Shown here: piece by piece, positions 35,340 to 45,066 of the stretch | Position numbering within the stretch: the stretch's first letter is position 1 | How the letters are laid out: the number at the start of each line of letters is the position of its first letter | NCBI GenBank assembly: GCA_942159475.1 | Contig: OW804097.1 | Span: forward strand, 57,556,986 to 57,620,985 | Direction: 5' to 3' | Length of the DNA: 64,000 bases | DNA from: Sthenelais limicola | Taxonomy: Eukaryota > Annelida > Polychaeta > Phyllodocida > Sigalionidae | Position numbers and translations under genes: made by a program | The notes under the pieces: generated by a model | The model's input: the letters and a program-made list of their open reading frames with translations, nothing else | Told to the model about the DNA's origin: nothing | Database searches by the model: none

Positions 35340-35717
35340 TGTCAGCGTCACATGTGGAATACTCACGTGACGCTGACACATTTCTCATCCTACCTTCTGA
35401 TTGCAGAGAACCTGGGTGGATTTTTTGTATTTGAAATGAAGTATGTGCATCGACTCATTTATATGAATATTATAAATTATTAATTCATAATATTTATTAA
35501 ATGAGGTAGAATAACAATACACACGTGACGCTGACAGAAGAGCTTCCCAACCCCTATGTTAGTACCTATTATTCCAAAATATGAACATATATCCAAACAG
35601 ATTTGTTCTAAATATATCAAGTTCATGTAGAATGGCCCAAATTTGTATGTATTGTTCACCCATGTTTTTAAATTTTTTTCTAATTTTGGATTTTATTTTC
35701 CACACGTGACGCTGACA
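35340..35717. repeat. CACGTGACGCTGACA repeats, one with an inverted partner
   Basis: The 15-mer occurs at 35364, 35522 and 35703. An inverted form, TGTCAGCGTCACATGTG, lies at 35340-35356, so the first pair forms a hairpin with a 7-base loop. Each later copy is followed by a CTTCCCAAC segment. Confidence 0.85.
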
Positions 35718-37659
35718 TTTAGACTTCCCAACATATTTTTAGATTTTTGTTATACCAAAGAGCCATTGGAAACAAATAAAAAACAGATCATATAGTAGCT
35801 AGGGTCAAGGCGCAATGGTAAAATAAGTTTAAACTATGTTTGACTAAACATTTTTATTTATTTTCATAATTTTATTGGGTCTCCCCTAATTTTTCTTCAT
35901 TTTTAAGGCCCTAAAATCTAGTTTTTCGACCCCCATGCATAAATTCTTAGGAAGATTTATGTAAATGGGGGGTATTTCTGATGTATTTCAGGCGGGCGGA
36001 TACGATAAAACTATTGAAAAATGTCTCCAATCATTTTTTTCCATTCAAATACGCAAAAGATGATTTTAGGGTCAAATGACGACCAAATGGTGGATTTGCT
36101 CATAGATGATTCCAACACCAGCATGTATACATATGAAGTAATAAAGTTTAGTATTGTCATTTTCTTTCTTTCATGTATTCGACATAATGAGGTATACATT
36201 TCTGGGCATTCCAATTCCCTTAATGTTACTTTCAGACAAACATTACATTGAAATATAAACTAGATTGAGTACAATGACCCTAAAAGTCCACTTAAGATAG
36301 TTAATATGAACACTTGCTACCCAGCGAGTTGCCTCGAGAAAATCATAATTTTAATTCACCTTACTGCAGGTAAGACTCAAAATTGTAAAAGAGACTAATC
36401 ATCACCTTACCGCCATCATCATGATTCTTTAAGTATACACTGTAGTCTTAATATTTAACAGTCTGGTATCACCATCAGTCATCAATCTTTAATTTGTAGT
36501 TTATGATAGTGAAAATGACAGCACCAAAACGTATTTACAGGGTCCCCATGGGGCCTTATAAGGAGAAAAAGCCTTGAATTTGTGGAAAATATTCAAAGCC
36601 TGGAAAATGGGCATTTTGGTCGAAGGGTCTAGAAAATCATTTTATGGGCCTTGAATCTTGTTGAAATCTATCAAATGGCCTTGAAATATTCAAAGATTCG
36701 CTGATTCTTACTGTACAACCCAAATTTCAGACTAAATAAAGTTCAAAAGACAGTTCAACCTAACCAAACAGATTGCTAGAATGAATGCAATGCCGAATGT
36801 ACTCGAATTTACCTATTATTGACCAAATTGCAGCCTAATTTAGCAGAATGAACATTTGGCAATTCTACAATTTTTGAAAATCTGACCCATTTCCTGAACG
36901 CCGAGCACGTGGTACTTTGTTTACATTTCCATAGGCTTCTGACCTAGTGGGTACGATCGAAGCGTTGTTTTGACTTTGGACTCGGTGTGTTGGTTGGTGG
37001 TCGGTGTGGCTTGATGGTGGCTCGGTGAGTGGTTGAGGCCTGGATTGGTTTGTGGTCGGTCTGGCTTGGTGATGGCTCGGTGCGTGGTTGGGCGCTTGGT
37101 GGGGGGTTGGGCGAGTGGTGGGGGGTTGGTGGGGCCGTAGAGCAATAGACGTTTTATTCTGAACAGGCACTGCAGATTGTAAAAGAAATGATCGGCCACT
37201 ATATAAGGCTAACCATTAAGGGATATGAAAAGATAATGTTTAAGAAATGAACGATAGCAGGTTGTAGATAGTATAGTTTAAGTTTTTAATAATCGTTACA
37301 AATTGGAATTTTGGTACTTGAACATGTTATGTTTCTCAGACAAGAACAGTGTTGTATGCAAGTCCTCTCGAGGTGTTGCGTCGCGGTGACCTGGACCTGG
37401 CGTGCGTGTAGTCCATACCCGGATGTACACTTGGTGTGTGTGTGAGATAGTGACTTAATTATGAACGGGCCACTATGGTATGTGGGGGTGGGAGTGGGAG
37501 TGTGCAGTCTTGTAAGACTCTTTAACTATAGCATATCCTTTCTGTCCATGTCTCATGGTTTGGCCCTGCCCTGTTTATACTTCAAGATATTTATTGCGTG
37601 AAACTGACTTTCCTTCAGTCATTCGTTGGTTAATGATATACAAATAGACGTCGATAAAG

Positions 37660-38895
37660 ATGGCTAAAAGAGAGCCTGAGCCCAATCTTAGGGTTGTTCT
37701 TGCTTCTGTTAATCAGGGAAATCCCAAATATGGGCAGTATGCTGGAAAGCAATGTGTTGGGTGCTGTGCCGCTTTTTTGCTCTTAACTTCTAAGCTGGGT
37801 TTGGAAAACGTTTATAGATCACATTTAGATAATATAGTAGACACGGGTACCGATATATATGCACAAGTAGAGCAATTTGTTGGGAGGGATTATCTGTGTG
37901 TTGATGAACTGCCTCGGAAAATTTGTATTCACAAGTATAATTATACCCTCAGTATTGGTGATGCAAAAGGTGGCCTTATATCCAATTTGGACGAATTTAC
38001 TCGTCAACTGGTAGAGTTGTTTGGAACATTCTGTCAAGTATTTATAATATGCAATGACAGTTGTGTCTGTGTCAAGTTTGAAAAGGGCAAGTATTACCTT
38101 TTTGATTCTCACAGTCGAAATACCAAGGGTTTGCCTTGCCCTGATGGATATGCATGCCTTTTGAAATTTAGTTCTTTTCAACGGCTAATTGAACATTGTG
38201 GTGATTTATTTCAAAGTGATAATGCTTTTAGACCATATGAGATAACTCCCTGTTCTGTAAAGGCTAGAATAAGCAAAACAAATGATAATCATGTGGAATG
38301 TCATTTGGACACAGTACCTGCCACATCTGTACACTTGAGTCAATCTTCTAGTGAACGGTATCTACTGAGTAAAAGCCATGCAACTCCTTGTAAAAGCCAA
38401 ACTTCAAGTTCTAAAAGCCGTCCTTCTGCTGCTTCTATAAGTTCTAAAAGCCGTCCTTCTGCTGCTTCTATAAGCCATGTTTCTACCCTTTCTTCTGAAA
38501 AGGATATTCTTTCTGAAATACCCTGTAAGAGGGCAAATGTGAATAGGAGCCACAACAGTTCAAAGAAGAACAGTTCTAAGAAGAACAGTTGCAAGAAGCA
38601 AAAGGTGAATAAGCAAATCGCTATAGAGAAAGAATTGGTACAAGAGGATCAGAACAGTTCTAAGAAGAACAGTTGCAAGAAGCAAAAGGTGAATAAGCAA
38701 ATCGCTATAGAGAAAGAATTGGTACAAGAGGATCAGCTATCCGAGTTTGATGGGGAGGCAGATATGGACAAATATGATGATTTTGAATTGGTTCAAGAGG
38801 AGATGATTGAAGGGCCACAAACATATGAAGATTTGAAATTGGTTCAAGAGGAGATGAATGAAGGGCCACAATTTTTTGAGGCCAGATTATGCTGA
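37660..38895 (+). pseudogene. Helitron N-terminal segment with C76/OTU-like cysteine peptidase domain
   Basis: 411 codons open. Residues 15-180 look like the C76 (herpesvirus-tegument-type) deubiquitinase-like fold found at the N-terminus of some animal Helitron proteins: Gln-Cys at residues 31-32 as candidate nucleophile and Phe-Asp-Ser-His at 148-151 for the Asp/His pair. Residues 250-411 are a Ser/Lys/Glu-rich linker. A 28-residue block (Asn-Ser-Ser-Lys-Lys start) is duplicated exactly by an 84-base repeat ending at 38653 and 38737, and a second 12-residue block is also doubled. Start chosen at the first ATG; T-rich DNA lies upstream. The catalytic residues are intact although the element is not. 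Confidence 0.65.
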
Positions 38896-39316
38896 TCGGC
38901 AAGACCTGGCTATATGTCATACATGTAAGTCATACATATCTAAGGGCAATATTCCAAAGTGTAGTTACATTAATGGAGTACAATTTCAACCAGTAGTGCC
39001 TGAACTAGATTTGAGTTGTGATGAGGAAAAGCTCATATCACTTAGGCTACCTTTCATGCAGATACGAGTTTTGCCAAGTGGAGGACAGTTACAGATGTTT
39101 GGCAATGTTATAAATGTACCTACACAGATTGAAAGGGGTATTGTCCTTCTTCCTAGATACATCAATTCTGAAGGTACTGTGTGTGTTCGGGTGAAGAGAA
39201 AACTACAATATTGTGGTGTTTACCGGCGAATGAATGTCAGACCTGAAATGGTTCTCAGGGCATTGAACTACCTTATGACTAATAGCCATTTATACCAAGG
39301 TGGAGTAGTTTTCTAG
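38858..39316 (+). pseudogene. Helitron N-terminal zinc domain (DUF6570-like)
   Basis: Contains Cys-His-Thr-Cys-Lys, then Lys-Gly-Asn-Ile-Pro, Leu-Ser-Cys-Asp-Glu-Glu, Leu-Leu-Pro-Arg and a Val-Arg-Pro-Glu-Met-Val-X2-Ala-Leu-Asn-Tyr-Leu block, the order seen in Helitron helicase-like proteins. Joined to the upstream piece by a one-base shift. It ends in a stop created by the duplication at 39307. Confidence 0.75.
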
Positions 39317-39392
39317 GATACTATACTCTCATTACATACTGTATTAATTTGAACTACCTTATGACTAATAGCCATTTATACCAAGGTGGAGT
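39307..39392 (+). repeat. Templated insertion: 42-bp copy from 40501 plus 44-bp local duplication
   Basis: 39307-39348 is identical over 42 bases to 40501-40542, which lies 1.2 kb downstream. 39349-39392 is identical to 39263-39306. The two pieces are contiguous, so the insertion joins a distant copy to a repeat of the local sequence. Confidence 0.9.
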
Positions 39393-39393
39393 T

Positions 39394-39570
39394 TTGGTCC
39401 TGGGTAAGACCTTAAAGTGCCTTTCTGTCTCTTTTCTCTGTCTCTCTCTCCCTACTCCCTATCTCTTATTTCCTGGGTATGATCCTAAACTGCCTCCCTC
39501 TCAGCTCTCCTGCCCTTGATATAACACTTCAAAGTGTTGATATCACTAAAGCAACCAATCTCACTCACTC
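39394..39570 (+). mobile_element. SINE-like 177-bp insertion with 14-bp target duplication
   Basis: ACCAAGGTGGAGTT flanks both sides (39380-39393 and 39571-39584). The insert ends in CTCACTCACTC. A related copy in the opposite orientation is at 60721-60855, starting with GAGTGAGTGAGTGAGTGAG. No clear pol III A and B boxes were identified. Confidence 0.75.
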
Positions 39571-39584
39571 ACCAAGGTGGAGTT

Positions 39585-40040
39585 GTCGGTATAAATTCAG
39601 ATTGGTTAACTCATACTCTTCAGTTCCTATACGGTGATCACAATGAACAATTGACTGATGACAATCTTGAATTTACTGATCCCATTAATGATGGAGGTGA
39701 TCCATGTTTTATGGAAATTGATGAAACCTATGTTGGTGAAACTCCTATCCTTGATGAAACACATGTTAGTGAAACTATTCTACCTTCGTCTGGTAATGTA
39801 TATACCAGAACTGAAGGTGAGACTGATGAGGATAGCAATGATGGTTTTTCTGAAATAGATCCCACTGAAGACTACACATTTTTGAACACATTGCTGGATG
39901 ATGAAGGGCTCATTCCCTATTTAGATATTGCTCCTGGAGAGAATAAGATACCGCAAAATTTAGTTTATGATGAACACTCTGAAGCGATGGCCTTTCCAAC
40001 TGTTTATTGTGGTGAATCAATTCAGGATACATCTGTCTAG
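39585..40040 (+). pseudogene. Helitron middle region fragment
   Basis: Continues the Helitron protein after the insertion; the reading joins the sequence that stops before 39306. It has an acidic linker, then Ala-Pro-Gly-Glu and Ala-Phe-Pro-Thr-Val-Tyr-Cys-Gly, matching the conserved PGEG...FP(T/S)I(Y/F)xG block that precedes the Rep domain in Helitrons. Ends at TAG 40038-40040, with nothing Rep-like after it. Confidence 0.7.
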
Positions 40041-40119
40041 ATACATCAAAAGAGTCAGAAGAGGAGGACCAGGCAATGGTCGAACCAAGTAGTGACGGAA
40101 CCAATTAGAAATGAACGAA

Positions 40120-40860
40120 TCATGAACAATTCGTTCATTAGTATTCATTCAACTTCATTCTTGTTGATCATAGAGATCTGTACCATTCCTGTACTGTTCC
40201 TGTACCGTTCCTGTAACACATTAGAGTGATATAAATGGTATTTTTCTACGTTGATACACTAGCTCATTAATCTGTAACACATTAGAGTGATATAAATGGT
40301 ACTTTTATACGTTGCTACACTAGCTCATAAATAGTACTTTTCTATATTGCTACACTCAGCGTACATTAGACAATATACGAGATATAAGGTTATATTCAAA
40401 AGCGTCACCAGAGCTAACCTTTCATATAGTACATTTTTGTTAGGCTATAATACGTTTTTGTTATGCTAGTTTCCTATATTCCTATATTCTCAGTAAGGCT
40501 AGTTTTCTAGGATACTATACTCTCATTACATACTGTATTAATCTAGACTAGATACATTTGATTTTATCCGCGATATAAAATCAGATGTAAGGTTATATTC
40601 AAAAGCGTCACCAGAGTTAACCTTTCATATAGTACTTTTTTGTTATGCTATTTTTGTTATGCTATAGCACTTTTTAGTTATGCTAGTTTCCTATATTCCT
40701 ATATTCTCGTTCTAGTTTCCTATATTCCTATATTCTCATCAAGGCTAGTTTTCTACGACGCTATACTCTCATTACAGACTGTATTAATCTAGACTAGATA
40801 TATGATATTAATCGAGACTAGATATGGTATTAGTCTAGACATGCCATTATATTAAACGAT
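40120..40860. repeat. Degenerate tandem repeats behind the Helitron remnant
   Basis: A unit of roughly 200 bases (GTTATATTCAAAAGCGTCACC, then TTTGTTATGCTA, CCTATATTCCTATATTCTC and ACTCTCATTACA) occurs twice, at about 40388-40560 and 40590-40800. Before it, TGTAACACATTAGAGTGATA occurs twice about 60 bases apart. Confidence 0.85.
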
Positions 40861-41042
40861 TCTACAAATCCCATTTTTCAAAATTCATACACTCTGATTA
40901 TATATCACATTTTCCTAGATATGTTTCTCTACATATTATGTTTACATTCAACGAGTCCACAAACTACATACAGGATCAGACTGAATCTTTCAGTTGTAGA
41001 AATTGTTATATATGCTGAATCGTTCGGTTGTAGAAATTGTTA

Positions 41043-41695
41043 TATATGAGTAATTCTCCCAAACGGGCAGCATTTGATTTCAGGAGGCCGTTTTTTTAGA
41101 AAAAATGAAATTCGTTGAATCTCTACAATGTTTGGCGTACATCTAGAAGGGAATATCAACATTATACAGACAAAGTTTGGGAAGGCTGTGCCAAATATTT
41201 CGATTCCTACACCTATGATTCAGAAATCCCATTTTTGCCTATTTTTTGCCTTATTTCGGCTATATTAAGTCAGATTTATCAAATAATATTGTGTAAATCT
41301 GAGATGAGATACTCCTTAATTATGCCAGCAATATTAAATGACAAAGTAACAGCTCGGAAATCGATGATGGCTGCCAACATAGGATATGGTTCTAACCAAA
41401 GTTTGAATAACTTTTTGTCAAAATATCTGTTTTATTTCTGTACAATAACTGAGCTAATATAGATGGATCTCTTTACATCTATTAATTATGGCGTAACGGC
41501 GACACCATAGTTGTAACGGCGACATTCTTACATATACTCACTGCAATCAACAGCATCTGTATTTATTCATATCTATACTTTTTACGAAATTCAGGCAGGG
41601 CTAAACAATTATTAGAAAGAGGGAAATTGCATAAAAATATATCTTATTTTAAATATGGGCGTTATTTTACATGTCGTAACACGACATAAAACATT
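41043..41695 (+). repeat. Dispersed repeat family Y, copy 1
   Basis: Starts TATGAGTAATTCTCCCAAACGGGCAG and includes GATTCCTACACCTATGA, AATTATGGCGTAACGGCGAC and CATGTCGTAACA. The 115-codon ORF inside (41115-41462) has no coding features. Matches 63021-63630 along its length and 44680-44893 inverted for the first 200 bases. Confidence 0.85.
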
Positions 41696-41699
41696 CCCA

Positions 41700-43200
41700 T
41701 ATCAATAGAATGAATCTTATTTGAGGGAATAAAAGGATTCATAAACGTCATGGGCTAATAACTTTTATATTTATTGAAATATAATTACATATGCATCTTC
41801 CCTCCTCCAAAACATAATGCTATATAATATAAATGATTATTTTATGGAAAGTCCATTCCTTTGAAGTTAATACATGTCGTAACGGCGACACACTTATTCC
41901 AAAACAATATTTTCCAAGTCTAGATCAGTTCAAATTAATGAATACATGAATTTTGAGTTTTTTCATGATAATGAACGTATGTGCATGTGTAGAAACCGTT
42001 TCTGTTCAGCAGAAGTAATATATTTTCTAAATTAGGCTGTGTATTATATTCAAATTCCATAACTATTATATATTTTCTATCCTGAAAAGCTCTTTTTTCA
42101 CAATAGCGGCAAAGATTTTAGCATAAGAACTTTGAAAGTGGGGTTCCCACAGCCTCATTTTTGCCAAGGAATCCAAATAAAATGTTTATAATCATGTGTG
42201 ATCATCCCAAATACAGGTTGTAGATACCCTAGGCTGGAAAACCAAATGCTGCCCGATTGGGAGAATAACCCACTTGCGAGTAGCGTGAAAACGGCCGGTG
42301 GTGGCGCTGAATTCGGCCACCTTGTTGCTAGGTCTGGGATGCTCATCCATAGCAACCACCCAGAGCATAGGCCCAATGAATACATTTGGCTATGGTAAAT
42401 TATCATATGCATGCCATGTCATGATAATAATATCTCTATAGTCAGTCTTGTTGGTGTGCCTGTTGTGTGAGTTCAAGACGGAGGCCTGAGTACAGTCTTA
42501 CTTTCAAAGAATGAATGTGTTGTTGTTGTTCTATGTAGTATATTTTTTGATACAAATTCAAACTATATATTTCTTCCCCAATCAGAGATTTACCTGCCCA
42601 CACATGAATTTACCCGCCCGCAAATTACACTTAAAGAAGTTCAATTTTTTCCAATTACATAATTGAATTATCAAATATAATTGTAGGCCTAGTTGTCCAT
42701 TGGCTCATTCCAGCTATATATACATATATTTTGGTGATCTACATTCATGAAATTATGTGTGAGATGTTGGAATGAGAGCGTGAGATAATGCCTTACTTAC
42801 TGCGTGAGTCCCACGCAAACCAAACGCAAACCTACATACTTTCCCTCTCAAACTTTCTTTGTATTTACGTGTACCTGATAGGTTCACACAAGCCATGCTA
42901 AAATGCAATGTTAGCGGCTTCATCTCTGCACAATACTAGGCTTTATTAGAGCAAATTATTCGAAGAAGAAATGACAAAATTTAACGTGTTTATATGTTGT
43001 GTCTACCGCATTCCTATACTTAGTGGTCAGTCTGACCCCGTGAGCATCACAGACCCTCGTGCATTGCCATGGTAACACCGGTCCATCAGCGGTACTTGGA
43101 AATAGGTTATTACTCATATGCTATTTCTCGAAATATGTTATATATGCTATTTCTCGAAATATGTTATTACATTGCACAAGTGAACATAGTACTTTCCAAG
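41700..43200. other. Repeat-rich region without genes
   Basis: Contains another CATGTCGTAACGGCGACAC motif near 41875, a block with GCTGCCCGATTGGGAGAATAA near 42248 related to the start of family Y, GAGCGTGAGATA/TGCGTGAGTCCCACGC near 42775-42820, and a 27-bp tandem duplication (ATATGCTATTTCTCGAAAT) at 43115-43167. Confidence 0.6.
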
Positions 43201-43647
43201 TCACCATATTATTTTCGGGAAGTCTATCTCGCACCATTTTTTCCCCTTGTTTGTGTCGGTCTTGTGGTTTGCAGCATATCGGTTGGTGTTATCACAGATA
43301 GTTGTCATCATATCCAGGTTTAAAAATAAACTAAAAAGTCCAAATATTGTCCTCTCTGTTGTTTTTACGCCTGGAATCTCAGTAAAATCGTTGGTCGGTG
43401 TGGGTCTCTCGATGTCCTTCCCTTCCCTTGTCCATACTTTATCGCCTGATTTCTCCGTCTGGAAGTTGATCAAGGGTTGGTTATCTTCCTCATCACTTGA
43501 CGATGTCACATCTGATGAACTACTGCTAACTTCCCTAATATTCCGCTTTCTTGTTCTTGGTCTGGCTACCAGAGGAAACTCATCTTCCCAGTCTGATGGT
43601 AGGGAATCCGACCAGTCGGCCGACCAGTCGTCGTCGGCGCCTGCCAT
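43201..43647 (-). pseudogene. piggyBac-like transposase, N-terminal fragment
   Basis: From the ATG at 43647-43645 (an in-frame ATG 81 bases further upstream is less likely) the protein is acidic and Ser-rich, then reaches Pro-Gly-Val and Thr-Asn-Arg-Tyr-Ala, the hallmark of the DDE_Tnp_1_7 N-terminal region. It stops at 43201, long before the catalytic Asp residues, so only about 150 of some 550 residues remain. Confidence 0.7.
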
Positions 43648-43829
43648 TTTTGTTTTGACTGAATATTTCCAGCGTTTAATGACGTAAATGATGACGAAAT
43701 TACTAATTTTTCCATGGAAACATGTCAACTTATTTTAATACATATAATTTCCTACATAAATACCAAATCTCAGTTGCAAAAATTAATATTTAGCTGAGTT
43801 ATAGCATATTCTGTGATTACCGATGCAAT

Positions 43830-43950
43830 GATGCCTTGAGGATACAGCCCGTCCACCACGCCAATTAACGCGTGATGCCTTGAGGATACAGCCCATCCAC
43901 GACGCCATTTTGACGTTGATGCCTTGAGGATACAGCCCGCCGCGAATGGG
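43830..43950 (-). repeat. 44-bp subterminal tandem repeat, three units
   Basis: GATGCCTTGAGGATACAGCCC starts at 43830, 43874 and 43918, exactly 44 bases apart, ending at the TTAA. The position suggests transposase binding sites. Confidence 0.9.
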
Positions 43951-43954
43951 TTAA

Positions 43955-44679
43955 AATTGACTGCAGGGCTCATAATTTCACTGGCTTTCATATACATTAT
44001 GTTGTGAATGAGTTTGAGTCATATCCTGTCAAAAGTGGAAACTTTCATGAGTCCAGTTCCCTGAAAAAGCCCAATTTTTCATCTTTTGATGACCTTAAAT
44101 GACCTTGACCTTGGGGTCAGAGGTCAAATGACTGTTTTAGAATGAAGGGTCCATTAAAGGTTATATATGTGTGCAAAAAATGAAAATTCTATCTTCAATG
44201 AATCAAAATGTATGGCTCAAAAGGTTTTAAAAAAATGATTTGGTGACCTTGACCTTTGACCTTCGATTTTGGAATGTTCCGCCATCTTGATTTTTATAGA
44301 CTTTTAGTATGTTAATAAAGAGGACTCAAAGTACCCAAAACCATTGAAAAACCTTCTATTGCAATTTGTTCTAGGTTGAACCCTATTTCTACTGGACTAA
44401 GAGTGCGAAATTAGCACCCGCCCGCCGCCGAATGCAGGTAAAAATTTGTGCAGGCGGGTAAAACCGCCAAGTTACCCGCCCACCTTGGCGGGTGAATGAA
44501 AATGAGCTTCAGATTATAGTGAAGATGAACATAATGATAGAGAGATGGAGGCAAACTTCTGGTTAGAACCAGGCCCTCTTTTGTGGCCAACATCCATTCT
44601 CTAGCTCTGACTTTTCATTTAATTTTGCTAGCCGAATTTGTGGGTAATTTACCTCATTCTTACACTAAAGTTTAATACG
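43955..44679. other. Repeat DNA with clustered TGACCT half-sites
   Basis: TGACCT/AGGTCA occurs several times at 44089-44131 and 44243-44262. Near 44409-44495 is a CCCGCC/GGCGGG-rich segment that can fold on itself. No gene seen. Confidence 0.6.
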
Positions 44680-44893
44680 ACAAAATAATAGAAAAAATAT
44701 GAGTATCTGAAGCATAGGAGTAGGAATCGGAATATTTGCCCCAGCCTTCCCAAACTTCACCTGCATTATGCTGATATTCCCAGCTATATGTACACACACC
44801 AAAGATGGTAGAGATTCAACGAATTTTATTTTTTCTAAAAAAAATGGCCTTCTTGAATAAAATGCTGCCCGTTTGGGAGAATTACTCATATAT
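44680..44893 (-). repeat. Dispersed repeat family Y, copy 2 (inverted)
   Basis: On the minus strand it starts TATGAGTAATTCTCCCAAACGGGCAG and includes GATTCCTACTCCTATG, matching copies at 41043 and 63021. Confidence 0.8.
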
Positions 44894-45011
44894 ATGACCA
44901 ATTCTCACAAAATGGGATCACCCCCACTCCAAGTGAATGAATTTTTCATATTAGTTCTAGAAAAATTGCCTTTAGTACATTGCAATCTATGCACCATGAG
45001 ACATAATGGGC

Positions 45012-45066
45012 GAATTTTGCCATGTGATATATGTAATAATATTACATATATCACATGGCAAAATTC
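45012..45066. repeat. Perfect 55-bp palindrome (27-bp arms, 1-base loop)
   Basis: The left arm starts GAATTTTGCCATGTGATATA and the right arm is its exact complement, ending ...TGGCAAAATTC. Only one unpaired base lies at the centre (45039). Such palindromes extrude as cruciforms and are usually lost quickly. Confidence 0.95.

Larger units (their letters stand above)
34311..37659. other. Intergenic region with dispersed repeats
   Basis: No host gene recognised. Contents: CCTGGAAA-type repeat fragments near 34460-34530 and 36540-36670, CACGTGACGCTGACA repeats at 35340-35717, an inverted copy of the 29530 repeat at 36060-36110, and a GT/GGT-rich low-complexity stretch at 36940-37140 whose minus-strand ORFs (His/Pro/Thr repeats) are artefacts. 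Confidence 0.6.
37660..40040 (+). mobile_element. Helitron protein remnant, 3'-truncated
   Basis: Consecutive pieces of one large Helitron-type protein are readable: C76-like peptidase (37660-38895), zinc-binding Helitron N-terminal region (38858-39316) and the following Helitron region (39585-40040). The HUH Rep nuclease and the PIF1-type helicase that should follow are absent. There is a 1-base shift in a T6 run near 38871-38876, an 86-bp duplication and a 177-bp insertion. After 40040 the DNA turns into non-coding tandem repeats. Confidence 0.8.
43201..43950 (-). mobile_element. piggyBac-like element fragment with one TTAA end
   Basis: The 5' end (right side) is CCCATTCGCGGCGGGC read on the minus strand, directly after the TTAA at 43951-43954, as expected for piggyBac. 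Three 44-bp subterminal repeats follow, then the N-terminal part of a transposase. The left part of the element is missing beyond 43201. Confidence 0.7.

Noticed and set aside
36865..37199. His/Pro/Thr/Asn-rich minus-strand ORFs
   Set aside because: They are translations of a GT/GGT-rich low-complexity stretch.
43201..43728. Host gene of 175 codons
   Set aside because: The Thr-Asn-Arg-Tyr-Ala motif and the adjacent TTAA end identify a truncated piggyBac-like transposase.
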